Shown: one piece after another, positions 35,715 to 44,810 of the stretch
Layout: the number at the start of each line of letters is the position of its first letter
Position numbering within the stretch: the stretch's first letter is position 1
Source: Devosia subaequoris
Lineage (GTDB): Bacteria > Pseudomonadota > Alphaproteobacteria > Rhizobiales > Devosiaceae
DNA length: 64,000 nucleotides
Direction: 5' to 3'
Assembly (NCBI RefSeq): GCF_014197055.1
Contig: NZ_JACIEW010000003.1
Coordinates: forward strand, 186,001-250,000
The notes under the pieces: generated by a model
What the model saw: the letters and a program-made list of their open reading frames with translations, nothing else
Databases searched by the model: none
What the model was told of the DNA's origin: nothing
Position numbers and translations under genes: made by a program

Positions 35715-38700
35715 ATGTCGATCAAAGCCGCCATCTATCATCTGACCCACTACAAATATGACCGCCCGGTCACTTTGCAGCCGCAGGTCATTCGCCTGCA
35801 GCCGGCACCGCATTCCAAAACCAAGGTGCTCAGCCATTCCTTGCGGGTCAGCCCAAGCCTGCACTTCGTCAATGTGCAGCAGGACCCCTATGGCAATTTC
35901 CTGACGCGCTTTGTCTTTCCCGAGCCGGTGACCGAACTCAAGATCGAGGTCGATCTGGTCGCCGACATGACGGTCTATAATCCGTTCGACTTCTTCGTCG
36001 AGGAGAGCGGCGAGACCTGGCCATTCCAATATCCCGAGGATCTGCGCGACGATCTGACGATCTACATGAAGCCGGAACCGGCCGGGCCGCTACTGCAAAA
36101 GTTCCTTGATGGGCTCGACAAAAGCCCCAAGAACACCGTCACTTTCGTTACCAATCTGAACGCCCATCTGCAAAGCGTGGTGAACTATATCGTTCGCCTC
36201 GAACCCGGCGTCTGGACGCCCGAGGAAACGCTGGGCAATGGCAAGGGATCGTGCCGGGACTCGAGCTGGCTGCTGGTCAATATTCTGCGCCACCTGGGCC
36301 TCGCCGCGCGCTTCGTCTCCGGCTACCTGATCCAGCTCAAGCCTGACATTGTATCCCTCGATGGTCCGGCCGGCACCGACCATGATTTCACCGATCTGCA
36401 TGCCTGGGCGGAAGTCTATCTGCCCGGCGCGGGCTGGATTGGTCTTGACCCCACTTCCGGCCTGCTGACCGGCGAAAGCCACGTGCCGCTGGCAGCAACG
36501 CCGCATTACCGCAATGCGGCGCCGATTTCCGGCTTTGCCTCTTTCGCCGAGGTCGACTTCGCCTTCGAGATGCGAGTGACCCGAATTGCCGAGCATCCAC
36601 GCATCACCAAGCCGTTCTCCGACGAGAGCTGGGAGCGACTCAACGCCCTGGGCAAAAAGGTCGACGAAAAGCTCAATGAGCAGGACGTGCGCCTCACTAT
36701 GGGCGGCGAACCGACCTTCGTGTCCATCGATGATTTCGAGGCCGGTGAGTGGAATGCCGACGCGGTCGGTCCCACCAAGCGGCGCCTGGCCGATCAGCTG
36801 ATCCGCCGCCTGCGCCAGCGCTTTGCCCCCAATGGCATGCTGCACCATGGCCAGGGCAAGTGGTATCCGGGGGAAACCCTGCCGCGCTGGACCTTCTCGC
36901 TCTATTGGCGCGTCGACGGCAAGCCGGTATGGCAGGACGAAAAGCTGATCGCCCAGGAGGGCATCAAGACCGATGCCACCCATGCCGATGCACGAAAATT
37001 CCTCGACGCCTTCGCGCGCAATCTCGGCCTGACGGGCGAAACCATCGATGAGGCCTATGAAGACCCCGGCGAATGGCTGCTCAAGGAAGCCAACTTGCCC
37101 GAGAATGTCGATCCGGCCAATTCCGAACTGGCCGATCCCGAGGCCCGCTCGCGCATTGCCAAGGTATTCGAGCGGGGCCTGACCCATCCCACCGGCTATG
37201 TCCTGCCCGTGCAGCGCTGGAATGCCAAGGCCTCCAGCCCCTGGCTGACTGAAAAATGGAAAACCAGGCGCGGCAAGCTGTTCCTGGCGCCCGGCGACAG
37301 TCCGGCGGGCTATCGCCTGCCATTGAGTTCGCTCAAGCATTTGAAGCCGACCGACTACCCGCATGTGGTGCCCCTGGACCCGGGTGTGCCGCGCGGCCCC
37401 CTGCCTGACCCAGAGGCAATACTGGCGCGCCAGAAGACCGGGCTCGAAATCGATCCGCGCGCGCAGGCCGCTGCCGACTTCACCGCAGCGACTGAGCAAC
37501 AGGACATCACCGAGCAGGTGATCAGCGAAATCGAGGGCGAGGTGCGCACCGCCGTCACCGCCGAAGTGCGCGAGCATCGCCTTTGCATCTTCCTGCCGCC
37601 GGTGGAGAAGCTGGAAGATTTTCTCGAGCTGATCGCAGCGGCTGAGGCAGCGGCAAAAGAAATCGGCCAGCCGGTCCATCTTGAAGGCTATGCTCCGCCG
37701 CAGGACCCAAGGCTCAACGTCATTCGCGTGGCACCCGACCCGGGTGTCATCGAGGTCAATATCCATCCCGCGTCAAGCTGGGACGATTGCGTGGCCACGA
37801 CCGACGCCGTCTATGAGGAGGCACGCCAATGCCGCCTCGGCGCCGACAAGTTCATGATCGATGGCAAGCATGTCGGCACTGGTGGCGGCAATCATGTCGT
37901 CGTCGGCGGGGCGACACCCCATGACAGCCCCTTCCTGCGCCGGCCGGATCTGCTCAAATCGTTGGTGCTGCATTGGCAGCGGCACCCCTCGATGAGCTAC
38001 CTGTTCTCCGGCATGTTTATCGGCCCGACCAGCCAGGCCCCGCGCCTGGATGAAGCACGCCACGACAGCTTGTATGAGCTCGAAATTGCCATGGCGCAGG
38101 TGCCGGCGCCAGGCGAAGGCACCCCGCCTCTGCCCTGGCTGACCGACCGCCTGTTCCGCAATCTGCTGGTCGATGTCACCGGCAACACCCACCGTGCCGA
38201 AATCTGCATCGACAAGCTCTATTCCCCCGATGGCCCGACCGGGCGGCTTGGGCTGGTGGAGTTCCGCGGTTTCGAAATGCCGCCCAATGCGCGCATGTCG
38301 CTCGCCCAGCAATTGCTGATCCGGGCCCTGATTGCCCGCTATTGGGACAAACCTCTGTCCGGCGACTTCACCCGCTGGGGCACCACCCTGCATGATCGTT
38401 TCATGCTTGGCAGTTTCGTATGGCAGGATTTCCTCGGCGTCCTCGAGGACCTACGCCAGCACGGGTTTGATTTCGAGCCCGAATGGTTCGCCGCCCAGCT
38501 CGAATTCCGCTTCCCCTTCTGCGGGGAAGTCGAAGTGGATGGGGTCAGGCTCGAACTGCGCCAGGCGCTCGAGCCTTGGCATGTGATGGGTGAACAAGGC
38601 GCGATCGGCGGCACAGTGCGCTTTGTTGATTCCTCGGTGGAGCGCCTGCAGGTGAGTCTCGAAGCCGCCAATTCCTCCCGCTACACGGTGACCTGCAACC

Positions 38701-39062
38701 AGCGTCCCATGCCGCTGCAACCCGCCGGCCCCAAGGGTGGCGCCGTGGCCGGGGTGCGCTTCAAGGCCTGGCAGCCCGCCTCGGGCATGCATCCGGCCAT
38801 ACCGGCGCACGCGCCGCTGGTGTTCGACATCTACGACAACTGGACCGGCCGGCCCATTGGCGGCTGCACCTATCACGTCGCTCATCCTGGCGGGCGCAAC
38901 TACGAAACCTTCCCGGTCAATGGCAATGAAGCCGAGGCGCGGCGTCTTGCACGCTTCGTGCCGCACAATCACACACCGGGCGGCTACCAACTCACCCCGG
39001 AAAAGCCTGCGGACGAATTCCCGCTAACGCTTGACCTCAGGCGGCCGGCACGGTTCACGTAA
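35715..39062 (+). CDS. large transglutaminase-like protein with DUF2126 domain
   Basis: 1115-residue protein with an N-terminal bacterial transglutaminase-N domain (about 1-85), a transglutaminase-like core (about 165-260) with an intact catalytic triad C180 (GKGSCRDSS), H229 (DLHAWAEVY) and D245 (GLDPTSG), and a long DUF2126 region (about 330-1110). Such proteins accompany circularly permuted ATP-grasp and alpha-E proteins in a gene neighbourhood predicted by comparative genomics to make and process peptide tags or small peptides through amide bonds. No activity has been established. The ATP-grasp gene follows after 4 bp. No signal peptide is seen, so it is presumably cytoplasmic. Confidence 0.85.
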   Translation: MSIKAAIYHLTHYKYDRPVTLQPQVIRLQPAPHSKTKVLSHSLRVSPSLHFVNVQQDPYGNFLTRFVFPEPVTELKIEVDLVADMTVYNPFDFFVEESGETWPFQYPEDLRDDLTIYMKPEPAGPLLQKFLDGLDKSPKNTVTFVTNLNAHLQSVVNYIVRLEPGVWTPEETLGNGKGSCRDSSWLLVNILRHLGLAARFVSGYLIQLKPDIVSLDGPAGTDHDFTDLHAWAEVYLPGAGWIGLDPTSGLLTGESHVPLAATPHYRNAAPISGFASFAEVDFAFEMRVTRIAEHPRITKPFSDESWERLNALGKKVDEKLNEQDVRLTMGGEPTFVSIDDFEAGEWNADAVGPTKRRLADQLIRRLRQRFAPNGMLHHGQGKWYPGETLPRWTFSLYWRVDGKPVWQDEKLIAQEGIKTDATHADARKFLDAFARNLGLTGETIDEAYEDPGEWLLKEANLPENVDPANSELADPEARSRIAKVFERGLTHPTGYVLPVQRWNAKASSPWLTEKWKTRRGKLFLAPGDSPAGYRLPLSSLKHLKPTDYPHVVPLDPGVPRGPLPDPEAILARQKTGLEIDPRAQAAADFTAATEQQDITEQVISEIEGEVRTAVTAEVREHRLCIFLPPVEKLEDFLELIAAAEAAAKEIGQPVHLEGYAPPQDPRLNVIRVAPDPGVIEVNIHPASSWDDCVATTDAVYEEARQCRLGADKFMIDGKHVGTGGGNHVVVGGATPHDSPFLRRPDLLKSLVLHWQRHPSMSYLFSGMFIGPTSQAPRLDEARHDSLYELEIAMAQVPAPGEGTPPLPWLTDRLFRNLLVDVTGNTHRAEICIDKLYSPDGPTGRLGLVEFRGFEMPPNARMSLAQQLLIRALIARYWDKPLSGDFTRWGTTLHDRFMLGSFVWQDFLGVLEDLRQHGFDFEPEWFAAQLEFRFPFCGEVEVDGVRLELRQALEPWHVMGEQGAIGGTVRFVDSSVERLQVSLEAANSSRYTVTCNQRPMPLQPAGPKGGAVAGVRFKAWQPASGMHPAIPAHAPLVFDIYDNWTGRPIGGCTYHVAHPGGRNYETFPVNGNEAEARRLARFVPHNHTPGGYQLTPEKPADEFPLTLDLRRPARFT

Positions 39063-39066
39063 TGCC

Positions 39067-41478
39067 ATGAGTTCGCGGAATCAGCAGACCCGCGGCAAGC
39101 CCCCAGCCGGCCCCAGCATCATTGCTGATTACCGCCTGTTGCCCGGCGTGCCGGACGAGATGATCGACCCGTCCGGCGCCATACGGCCCGGCTGGGATAA
39201 ACTCATGGCGGCCTTCGATGCGCTGGGTCCCACCGAACTGGCGGCCCGGGTTGAACGCGCCGATCAGTACCTGCGCGATGCCGGCGTGTTTTACCGCAAA
39301 TATGACGGCGCCGAGGGCAAGGAACGCGCCTGGCCGCTGGCCCACATCCCCCTGCTGATCGACGAGGCCGATTGGGTGCAGATATCGAGCGGGCTGACCC
39401 AGCGCGCCGAACTGCTCGAAGCCATCGTCGCCGATATCTATGGCAATAACACCCTGGTGCAGGAGGGCCTGCTGCCGCCCGAACTGATCGCGCAGAACGG
39501 CGAATTCCTGCGCCCCCTGGTCGGGACAAAACCGGTCAGCGGACATTATCTGCACTTTTGCGCCTTTGAATTGGGACGGGGCCCCGATGGGTCCTGGTGG
39601 GTACTGGGCGACAGAACGCAGGCCCCCTCGGGGGCCGGTTTCGCATTGGAAAACCGTGTGGCCACCACCCGCGCGCTGTCCGAAATCTACGCTTCGCTCA
39701 ACATCAACCGGCTGGCCGGTTTCTTCCGCGGCTTCCGCGATGCGCTGTTCAATCAGGCTCAACGCGATGGCGGTCGCGTCGGCATTCTTACCCCCGGCCA
39801 GCTCAACGAAACCTATTTCGAACACGCCTATATTGCCCGCTATCTCGGGCTGATGCTGCTGGAAGGCGAGGATTTGGTGGTTGAGGACGGGCAAGTCATG
39901 GTGCGCACCGTGGCCGGGCTGAAACCGGTCAGCGTGCTTTGGCGGCGGCTCGATGCCAGCTTCGCCGATCCGCTTGAATTGCGCTATGACAGCCATATCG
40001 GCACGCCGGGCATGGTCGAGGCACTGCGCGCCGGCTCGATCTCGATGATCAATGCGCTCGGCACCGGCATTATGGAAACACGGGCGCTGGCCGCCTTCAT
40101 GCCCCGCCTGTGCAAGCATCTGCTGGGCACCGGGCTGGAACTGCCCGAAATCGCTACCTGGTGGTGCGGCCAGGGCGCCGAGCGCGAATTCGTGCTCGAC
40201 AATTTCGATAGCCTGATGATCGGCCCGGCTTTCTCAACCCAATTGCCCTTTGACGATCTGCGCGGCACCGCGCTGGGCGCCAGCATGACTGCCGAGCAAA
40301 AAGCCGATCTCAAGGCCCGCATCGCTAAGGACGGCGGCGCCTATGTCGGACAAGAGCCGGTGCGGCTGTCTACTGCGCCGGTCTATGTCGATGGCAAGCT
40401 CGAGCCGAGGCCCATTACCCTGCGCGTCTATGCTGCCCGCACTGAAGCCGGCTGGACCATTATGCCCGGCGGCTTTGCCCGCGTCGGCTCGACCACCGAC
40501 ACGTCGGCCCTGGCCATGCAACGCGGGGGTCAGGCGGCCGATGTGTGGGTGCTGTCGAGCAAACCTGTCGAGCAGGTCTCCCTGCTACCGCGCGAGGGCG
40601 AAAAGCTGGTGCGCAACGCCCCCGGCAATCTGCCCAGCCGCGCCGCGGACAATTTGATCTGGCTGGGGCGCTATGCGGAACGTTGCGAAGCCACAGTGCG
40701 CATTCTGCGCGCCTACAATGCCCGGCTGGCAGAACTTTCAAAACCGGATCTGCCGATCCTCACCCATTGCGCAGCCCTGCTCGAAACGCTTGATGTCGAT
40801 GCAACCGAGGCAATGCCGCAAGGGCTGTTGTCCTCTATCGACAGTGCCGTGCATAGCGCCGGGCAAATTCGCGACCGGTTTTCGCCCGATGGCTGGCTGG
40901 CGCTGACCGATCTGCAAAAGACCGCGCAGCGCTTCGCCGCACGCATCGACACGGGCGACGACGCCACCCGCGCCATGACGGTGCTGTTGCGCAAGTTGGC
41001 TGGTTTCTCAGGTCTGGTGCACGAGAACATGTACCGCTTTGCCGGCTGGCGTTTTCTTGAACTGGGCCGGCGCCTGGAGCGGGCAATGCAGCTGGCGCGC
41101 ATCACGGGCTGGCTGACAGCCCCCGAAGCCCCCGATGGATCGGTCGAAATGCTGCTCGAAATCGGCGACAGCGTAATGTCGCACCGTCGCCGCTATTCGG
41201 TAACGGCCGGAGCGCTGAGCGCCGTCGACCTGTTGGTGCTCGATCCGCTCAATCCACGCTCGGTGCTGTTCCAGCTCGCCGACTTGAGAGAACAGATCGA
41301 GGCCTTGCCTGGCGGTATCGACGATGAGCAGCTTTCGCCTGCCGCCAAGCTGGCGCTGGAGGTCCACACCGATCTGGTCATCGCCGAGGCCAGCAATTTG
41401 ACGCCCGAGCGGCTCGACCGGCTTGCCGACGACCTCGGCATGTTATCCAGCCTGATCGCCGCAGCCTATTTCACCTAG
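39067..41478 (+). CDS. circularly permuted type 2 ATP-grasp protein fused to alpha-E domain
   Basis: 803 residues combining two conserved families often encoded separately: a circularly permuted ATP-grasp ligase-like domain (DUF404/DUF407, about residues 30-490) and an alpha-helical alpha-E domain (DUF403, about 510-800). Visible landmarks are GVFYRKYDGAEGKERAWPL, ILTPGQLNETYFEHAYIARY and NLPSRAADNLIWLGRYAERCE, which begins the alpha-E part. ATP-grasp enzymes form amide or peptide bonds using ATP, so this is the likely ligase of the operon. The start at 39067 lies 4 bp after the preceding stop; the stop codon overlaps or abuts the next gene. Confidence 0.86.
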   Translation: MSSRNQQTRGKPPAGPSIIADYRLLPGVPDEMIDPSGAIRPGWDKLMAAFDALGPTELAARVERADQYLRDAGVFYRKYDGAEGKERAWPLAHIPLLIDEADWVQISSGLTQRAELLEAIVADIYGNNTLVQEGLLPPELIAQNGEFLRPLVGTKPVSGHYLHFCAFELGRGPDGSWWVLGDRTQAPSGAGFALENRVATTRALSEIYASLNINRLAGFFRGFRDALFNQAQRDGGRVGILTPGQLNETYFEHAYIARYLGLMLLEGEDLVVEDGQVMVRTVAGLKPVSVLWRRLDASFADPLELRYDSHIGTPGMVEALRAGSISMINALGTGIMETRALAAFMPRLCKHLLGTGLELPEIATWWCGQGAEREFVLDNFDSLMIGPAFSTQLPFDDLRGTALGASMTAEQKADLKARIAKDGGAYVGQEPVRLSTAPVYVDGKLEPRPITLRVYAARTEAGWTIMPGGFARVGSTTDTSALAMQRGGQAADVWVLSSKPVEQVSLLPREGEKLVRNAPGNLPSRAADNLIWLGRYAERCEATVRILRAYNARLAELSKPDLPILTHCAALLETLDVDATEAMPQGLLSSIDSAVHSAGQIRDRFSPDGWLALTDLQKTAQRFAARIDTGDDATRAMTVLLRKLAGFSGLVHENMYRFAGWRFLELGRRLERAMQLARITGWLTAPEAPDGSVEMLLEIGDSVMSHRRRYSVTAGALSAVDLLVLDPLNPRSVLFQLADLREQIEALPGGIDDEQLSPAAKLALEVHTDLVIAEASNLTPERLDRLADDLGMLSSLIAAAYFT

Positions 41479-41489
41479 TGGCAGGCAAG

Positions 41490-42368
41490 ATGCTCTACGA
41501 TATCCGCCTGGCCCTGGAATATGACTATGACGCCCCGGTGCATGGCGGCCGCCACCACATTCGCGTGACGCCAGCCAATGTGCCCGGCCTGCAGCGTGTC
41601 ATCGCCTCGTCACTGGCAATCGAACCGGCGCCGGCGCGCCAGAACGGCTTTCTCGACTTCTTCGGCAATTCGGTGACCGCCATCACCATGACCGAGCCGC
41701 ATGACAAGCTGACCATCCGCCTGACGGCGCGGGTTCAGATCGAGGATTTCTCCCCGCCGGCCGATTTCTCGCCGCCACTGGCGCAATTGTCTCGCGAGAT
41801 CGGGCAATATTGGTCGGTGGCGTCCGCCAGCCCGCAGCACTTCCTGGCTGCCTCGTCCCGCGTGCAGATAGATTCCGCGATCACGGACTATACCCGCGCC
41901 GTGACAGCGAACGCGCCCACCACGTTGGCCGTTGCTACAGCTCTTTGCATGGCGATCCACAAGGATTTCGAATACGATCCCAAGGCGACCGATGTCGAAA
42001 CCCGCCCTGCGGAGGCCTTCAATTTGCGCAAGGGCGTATGCCAGGATTTTGCCCATGTGATGATTGCAGGCCTGCGCGGTCTCGGCATTCCTGCAGGCTA
42101 TGTCTCGGGCTTCCTGCGCACCAATCCACCGGAAGGACAGGCTCGCCTGGAAGGCGCTGATGCCATGCACGCCTGGGTACGTGCCTGGTGTGGCCAGCAT
42201 CTGGGCTGGGTCGAATTCGACCCCACAAACGCCATGATTGCCGGCCCCGACCATATCTCGATCGGCCATGGGCGCGACTATTCCGACATCTCGCCCATTG
42301 TCGGCGTGCTGCGCACCCATGGCTCGCACGAGACCAAGCAGTCGGTGGACGTGCTGCGCGTCGAATAA
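41490..42368 (+). CDS. transglutaminase-like cysteine peptidase family protein
   Basis: 292-residue transglutaminase-like protein with an N-terminal bact_transglu_N domain (about 1-85) and a core with the full triad: C184 (GVCQDFAHV), H227 (MHAWVRAWC) and D244 (EFDPTNAMI). It begins 11 bp after the ATP-grasp/alpha-E gene; a GTG at 41478 overlapping that stop is an alternative start. In most genomes this third gene is followed by the proteasome-like peptidase Anbu. None is present here; the next gene is a short stress-promoter-driven frame. A peptidase or amide-transfer role in the same pathway is inferred. Confidence 0.85.
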   Translation: MLYDIRLALEYDYDAPVHGGRHHIRVTPANVPGLQRVIASSLAIEPAPARQNGFLDFFGNSVTAITMTEPHDKLTIRLTARVQIEDFSPPADFSPPLAQLSREIGQYWSVASASPQHFLAASSRVQIDSAITDYTRAVTANAPTTLAVATALCMAIHKDFEYDPKATDVETRPAEAFNLRKGVCQDFAHVMIAGLRGLGIPAGYVSGFLRTNPPEGQARLEGADAMHAWVRAWCGQHLGWVEFDPTNAMIAGPDHISIGHGRDYSDISPIVGVLRTHGSHETKQSVDVLRVE

Positions 42369-42377
42369 TCCGGAAAC

Positions 42378-42403
42378 GGAACCAATATCGTCATCTCCTC
42401 GTT
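42378..42403 (+). promoter_or_regulatory. EcfG general-stress promoter
   Basis: GGAAC (42378-42382), 17 nt, CGTT (42400-42403): exact consensus and spacing. It lies 70 bp upstream of the 56-residue membrane protein gene. Confidence 0.8.
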
Positions 42404-42472
42404 CTTTCGACACGCGGGCCGAGCGGCCCCGCCAGGAAGGTCCGGAAAACCGGACCGCAGGAGATGACGACG

Positions 42473-42643
42473 ATGAACCAGTCCCAGTACCGAACCCATA
42501 ATGGCCGCAGCCGGGTTATCGCAGCCACTTGGAGCGACGATCTTTACGATCATCAATCGCGCTTTACCAACGTGGCTCTGGCTCTTCTTCCGGCGTCGCT
42601 CATTCTGGCAACCGCCACCGCGCTACTGGTCGCCCTGCTCTAG
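42473..42643 (+). CDS. small stress-associated membrane protein, 56 aa
   Basis: Short protein with a polar N-terminus (MNQSQYRTHNGRSRV) and one C-terminal transmembrane helix (about residues 36-56). AGGAG at 42459-42463 is 9 nt from the ATG at 42473; the ATG at 42464 abuts the ribosome-binding sequence and is less likely. The exact EcfG promoter upstream makes it a general-stress gene. I do not recognise a named family. It is followed 45 bp later by a DUF3309 gene and probably shares its transcript. Confidence 0.7.
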   Translation: MNQSQYRTHNGRSRVIAATWSDDLYDHQSRFTNVALALLPASLILATATALLVALL

Positions 42644-42688
42644 GGTCGAGATAGGCGAGCCAGCCAACAACAGATCCCGGAGGGTTCA

Positions 42689-42841
42689 ATGGGTACGATA
42701 CTTCTAATCATTCTAGTTCTTCTGCTGATCGGCGCACTGCCGACCTGGGGATATTCGCGTGGCTTCGGCTACTTTCCCTCGGGAATCCTCGGCGTCATTC
42801 TGGTCGTAGTGCTGATCCTGGTTTTGATGGGTCGCATCTAG
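42689..42841 (+). CDS. DUF3309 family small membrane protein, 50 aa
   Basis: 50-residue, almost entirely hydrophobic protein: a helix at residues 3-17, the PTWGYSRGFGYFPSG turn, then a second helix (about 33-48) ending MGRI. The Trp-Gly-Tyr-Ser turn and overall pattern are those of DUF3309 proteins, found widely in alpha- and betaproteobacteria and with no known function. CGGAGGG precedes the ATG. It lies behind an EcfG promoter and before a terminator at 42962. Confidence 0.8.
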   Translation: MGTILLIILVLLLIGALPTWGYSRGFGYFPSGILGVILVVVLILVLMGRI

Positions 42842-42961
42842 CCACCAAACCGAAGCCACCGCAAATACCCAAATGGGCACGCCAGGTCCCTCTGGTTTTC
42901 CTTCAAATGGAATGTGCCCGTCGCGGGTCGATGGTCGCCCCCCTTTCGATCCGCACCTTTT

Positions 42962-43000
42962 GTCCCGACAGCCCAATGGCTCGTCGGGACTTCTTTTTTG
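42962..43000 (+). terminator. rho-independent terminator
   Basis: GTCCCGAC (42962-42969) pairs with GTCGGGAC (42983-42990), followed by TTCTTTTTT. It separates the DUF3309 transcript from the next EcfG promoter. Confidence 0.85.
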
Positions 43001-43018
43001 TTCGCTCACACCCTGGCC

Positions 43019-43043
43019 GGAACTACCGCTCCTCCCCGGCGTT
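43019..43043 (+). promoter_or_regulatory. EcfG general-stress promoter
   Basis: GGAAC (43019-43023), 16 nt, CGTT (43040-43043): exact consensus. It lies 28 bp upstream of the DUF883-like gene. Confidence 0.82.
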
Positions 43044-43070
43044 GTTCAGACTTCACGATAGGAGCGTCAA

Positions 43071-43439
43071 ATGGCAACCACTTCCGATATGGCCCCCTCT
43101 GGTCGCAAGGCCGGCAATGGCGGCGCGGCCGCCAAGGCTAAGACCGAAATCCGCGAGCAGGAACTTGAGGCACAGGTCGCCCAGCTTCAGGCCGACATCC
43201 GGGCGATTTCCGACACGCTGGGAAAGCTCACAGGCGAGAAGGTCGAGGGCGCGCGCGCACTGGCGACCAATGAGGTCAAGCAATTGCAGGCCCGCGGCCA
43301 GCACATGCTGGACGATGCGCAGGAGCAGGTAAGCCAGGCTGAAAAACAACTCAAGGATAGCATCCGCGAAAAGCCGCTGACGGCCGTGGCCGCGGCCGCC
43401 GGGATCGGCTTCGTCTTCGCCCTGCTCACCCGGCACTGA
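43071..43439 (+). CDS. DUF883/ElaB-YqjD-like membrane-anchored protein
   Basis: 122-residue protein with a long amphipathic helix/coiled coil (about 25-100, rich in Glu, Gln, Ala and Lys) and a C-terminal transmembrane helix (PLTAVAAAAGIGFVFALL) ending in an Arg-His tail. This is the architecture of DUF883 (ElaB/YqjD) proteins, which anchor to the inner membrane and in E. coli bind ribosomes in stationary phase. AGGAG precedes the ATG. The exact EcfG promoter upstream makes it a general-stress gene. The next gene starts 2 bp after its stop. Confidence 0.82.
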   Translation: MATTSDMAPSGRKAGNGGAAAKAKTEIREQELEAQVAQLQADIRAISDTLGKLTGEKVEGARALATNEVKQLQARGQHMLDDAQEQVSQAEKQLKDSIREKPLTAVAAAAGIGFVFALLTRH

Positions 43440-43441
43440 TT

Positions 43442-43879
43442 ATGGGTTTGATTTCGCCACTCGCTTCCCTACTGGGGCTCGAGGTCGAAGGTCTGGCGGC
43501 CAAAGCGAAGTCAGCTGTCCTGGTTTGGGGGCTGATTGGCGTTTTCTGCACTATCGCGATTGGGTTTTTGATCGCTGCAGGGTTCATGGTTCTTGCTGAC
43601 CTGCTCGGACCGCTCATTGCTGCCCTTGTGCTGGCCGGCACTTTTCTGGTTCTGGCACTGGCGGTCTATGTCGGTTCGCTGATCGGGCGCAGTCATCGCC
43701 AGCGCGAGCTCGCCGAACGCCGCCGAGCCAAGGAAACGAGTACGTTTCTCACCACGGCCGCGCTCACAGCCCTGCCTTTGCTGACCAAATCCCCCATGCT
43801 GTTGCGGCTTGGATTGCCCGCGGCCGCCATTGCGGCCATCGCGCTGCTGCACAAGGACGGCGACAAGGACGAGAGCTGA
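43442..43879 (+). CDS. phage-holin-superfamily/YqjE-like membrane protein
   Basis: 145-residue protein with two central transmembrane helices (about 28-50 and 55-80) and a third hydrophobic segment near 120-138, ending in an acidic/basic KDGDKDES tail. It is placed directly behind a DUF883 gene just as yqjE follows yqjD in E. coli, which suggests a YqjE-like role, though the sequence match is only general. It is co-transcribed from the EcfG promoter at 43019. Convergent with the lipid-kinase gene, 10 bp apart. Confidence 0.65.
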   Translation: MGLISPLASLLGLEVEGLAAKAKSAVLVWGLIGVFCTIAIGFLIAAGFMVLADLLGPLIAALVLAGTFLVLALAVYVGSLIGRSHRQRELAERRRAKETSTFLTTAALTALPLLTKSPMLLRLGLPAAAIAAIALLHKDGDKDES

Positions 43880-43889
43880 CGCGCAAGTG

Positions 43890-44810
43890 TCAGATCTCGT
43901 TCGAGCGCTCCACGTGGCCTGGACGGATCACCGGCAGTGCCTGAGCATGCAGTTTCAGAACCACCTCGGTTTCCAGATCGATCAGTTCCCCATCGACCAC
44001 CGCATGGGTGCCCCGCTTGCGCTTGGGGAAATGCAGGACAATGCCGTTCACTTCGGTCTCGCTGACCGCAGGATTGGCCCGCCAGCGGCCGGTCATCACG
44101 TCAAACGCCAGATTGAGCAGTTCGCCGGTAGAGACGCTATGAGCGACATATACGCCCAAACGCCCGGAATTGAGGGATTCGGCGACCGGCACAGGACTGT
44201 CATCCAGCGGATTGTTGGATATGGCCACACCGGTGGCCGTCACCGTCCTGTCGCCCTTTTCGGTGTGCAGTTCCACATCGAAGCGGGGTGGATCGACTGC
44301 CGACGACAGAATTGCGCGCATGCTGGCCAGCATCTTGCCGACACGACTGCGATAGACCATGTTATTGCGGATGCGCACCAGTCGCGCATGAATGCCAACT
44401 CCAAACTGATGCACGAACGGCCGGCCATTGGCCGTGGCGATGTCGATGCGGTCGACCTCTCCGCGCGCGATGGCAGCCAAAGCGCGGTCCAACTCGAGCG
44501 GCATGCCCAAGGCACGCGCGAACAGGTTCATCGTGCCGGCCGGCAAAACGCCCAGAGGCTTGTTGCTCTTGAAGGCAATGCCTGCCGCCGCAGAAATCGT
44601 GCCATCGCCACCCCCCGCAACTACCGCCTCGACGGAGGGGTCACTCGCAGCGGCCTTGAGGGCCTCCTCCACATCCTCGCCCGCCACCATCGTGCACTCG
44701 AGCTCGTGCCCCTCGCGCGCGAACAGATCCTTCGCCAGGACACAGAGCTCGTCGAGATCCATGGTGCGCAGGGTCCCGCCGTCCTTGTTCAAAATGGCCC
44801 GGATTCTCAA
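43890..44810 (-). CDS. diacylglycerol/sphingosine kinase-like lipid kinase (DAGK_cat)
   Basis: Soluble lipid kinase of the YegS/BmrU/DAGK catalytic family, 306 residues. The nucleotide-binding motif GGGDGT is near residue 65 and the PAGTMNLFARALG motif follows near residue 90. The C-terminal beta-sandwich domain ends with VVDGELIDLETEV, normal for the family. Its start overlaps the stop of the upstream histidine-kinase gene by 4 bp (ATGA), so the two are translationally coupled. The lipid substrate is unknown. Coupling to a stress kinase suggests envelope lipid adjustment, which is inference. Confidence 0.85.
   Translation of the reverse strand: MRIRAILNKDGGTLRTMDLDELCVLAKDLFAREGHELECTMVAGEDVEEALKAAASDPSVEAVVAGGGDGTISAAAGIAFKSNKPLGVLPAGTMNLFARALGMPLELDRALAAIARGEVDRIDIATANGRPFVHQFGVGIHARLVRIRNNMVYRSRVGKMLASMRAILSSAVDPPRFDVELHTEKGDRTVTATGVAISNNPLDDSPVPVAESLNSGRLGVYVAHSVSTGELLNLAFDVMTGRWRANPAVSETEVNGIVLHFPKRKRGTHAVVDGELIDLETEVVLKLHAQALPVIRPGHVERSNEI

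Noticed and set aside
36090..37766. 558-codon minus-strand frame opposite the DUF2126 gene
   Set aside because: Shadow of a real gene with an intact catalytic triad on the plus strand; the antisense product has no recognisable domain.
39055..40119. 354-codon minus-strand frame opposite the ATP-grasp gene
   Set aside because: Same reason: codon-bias shadow, no domain and no ribosome-binding site.
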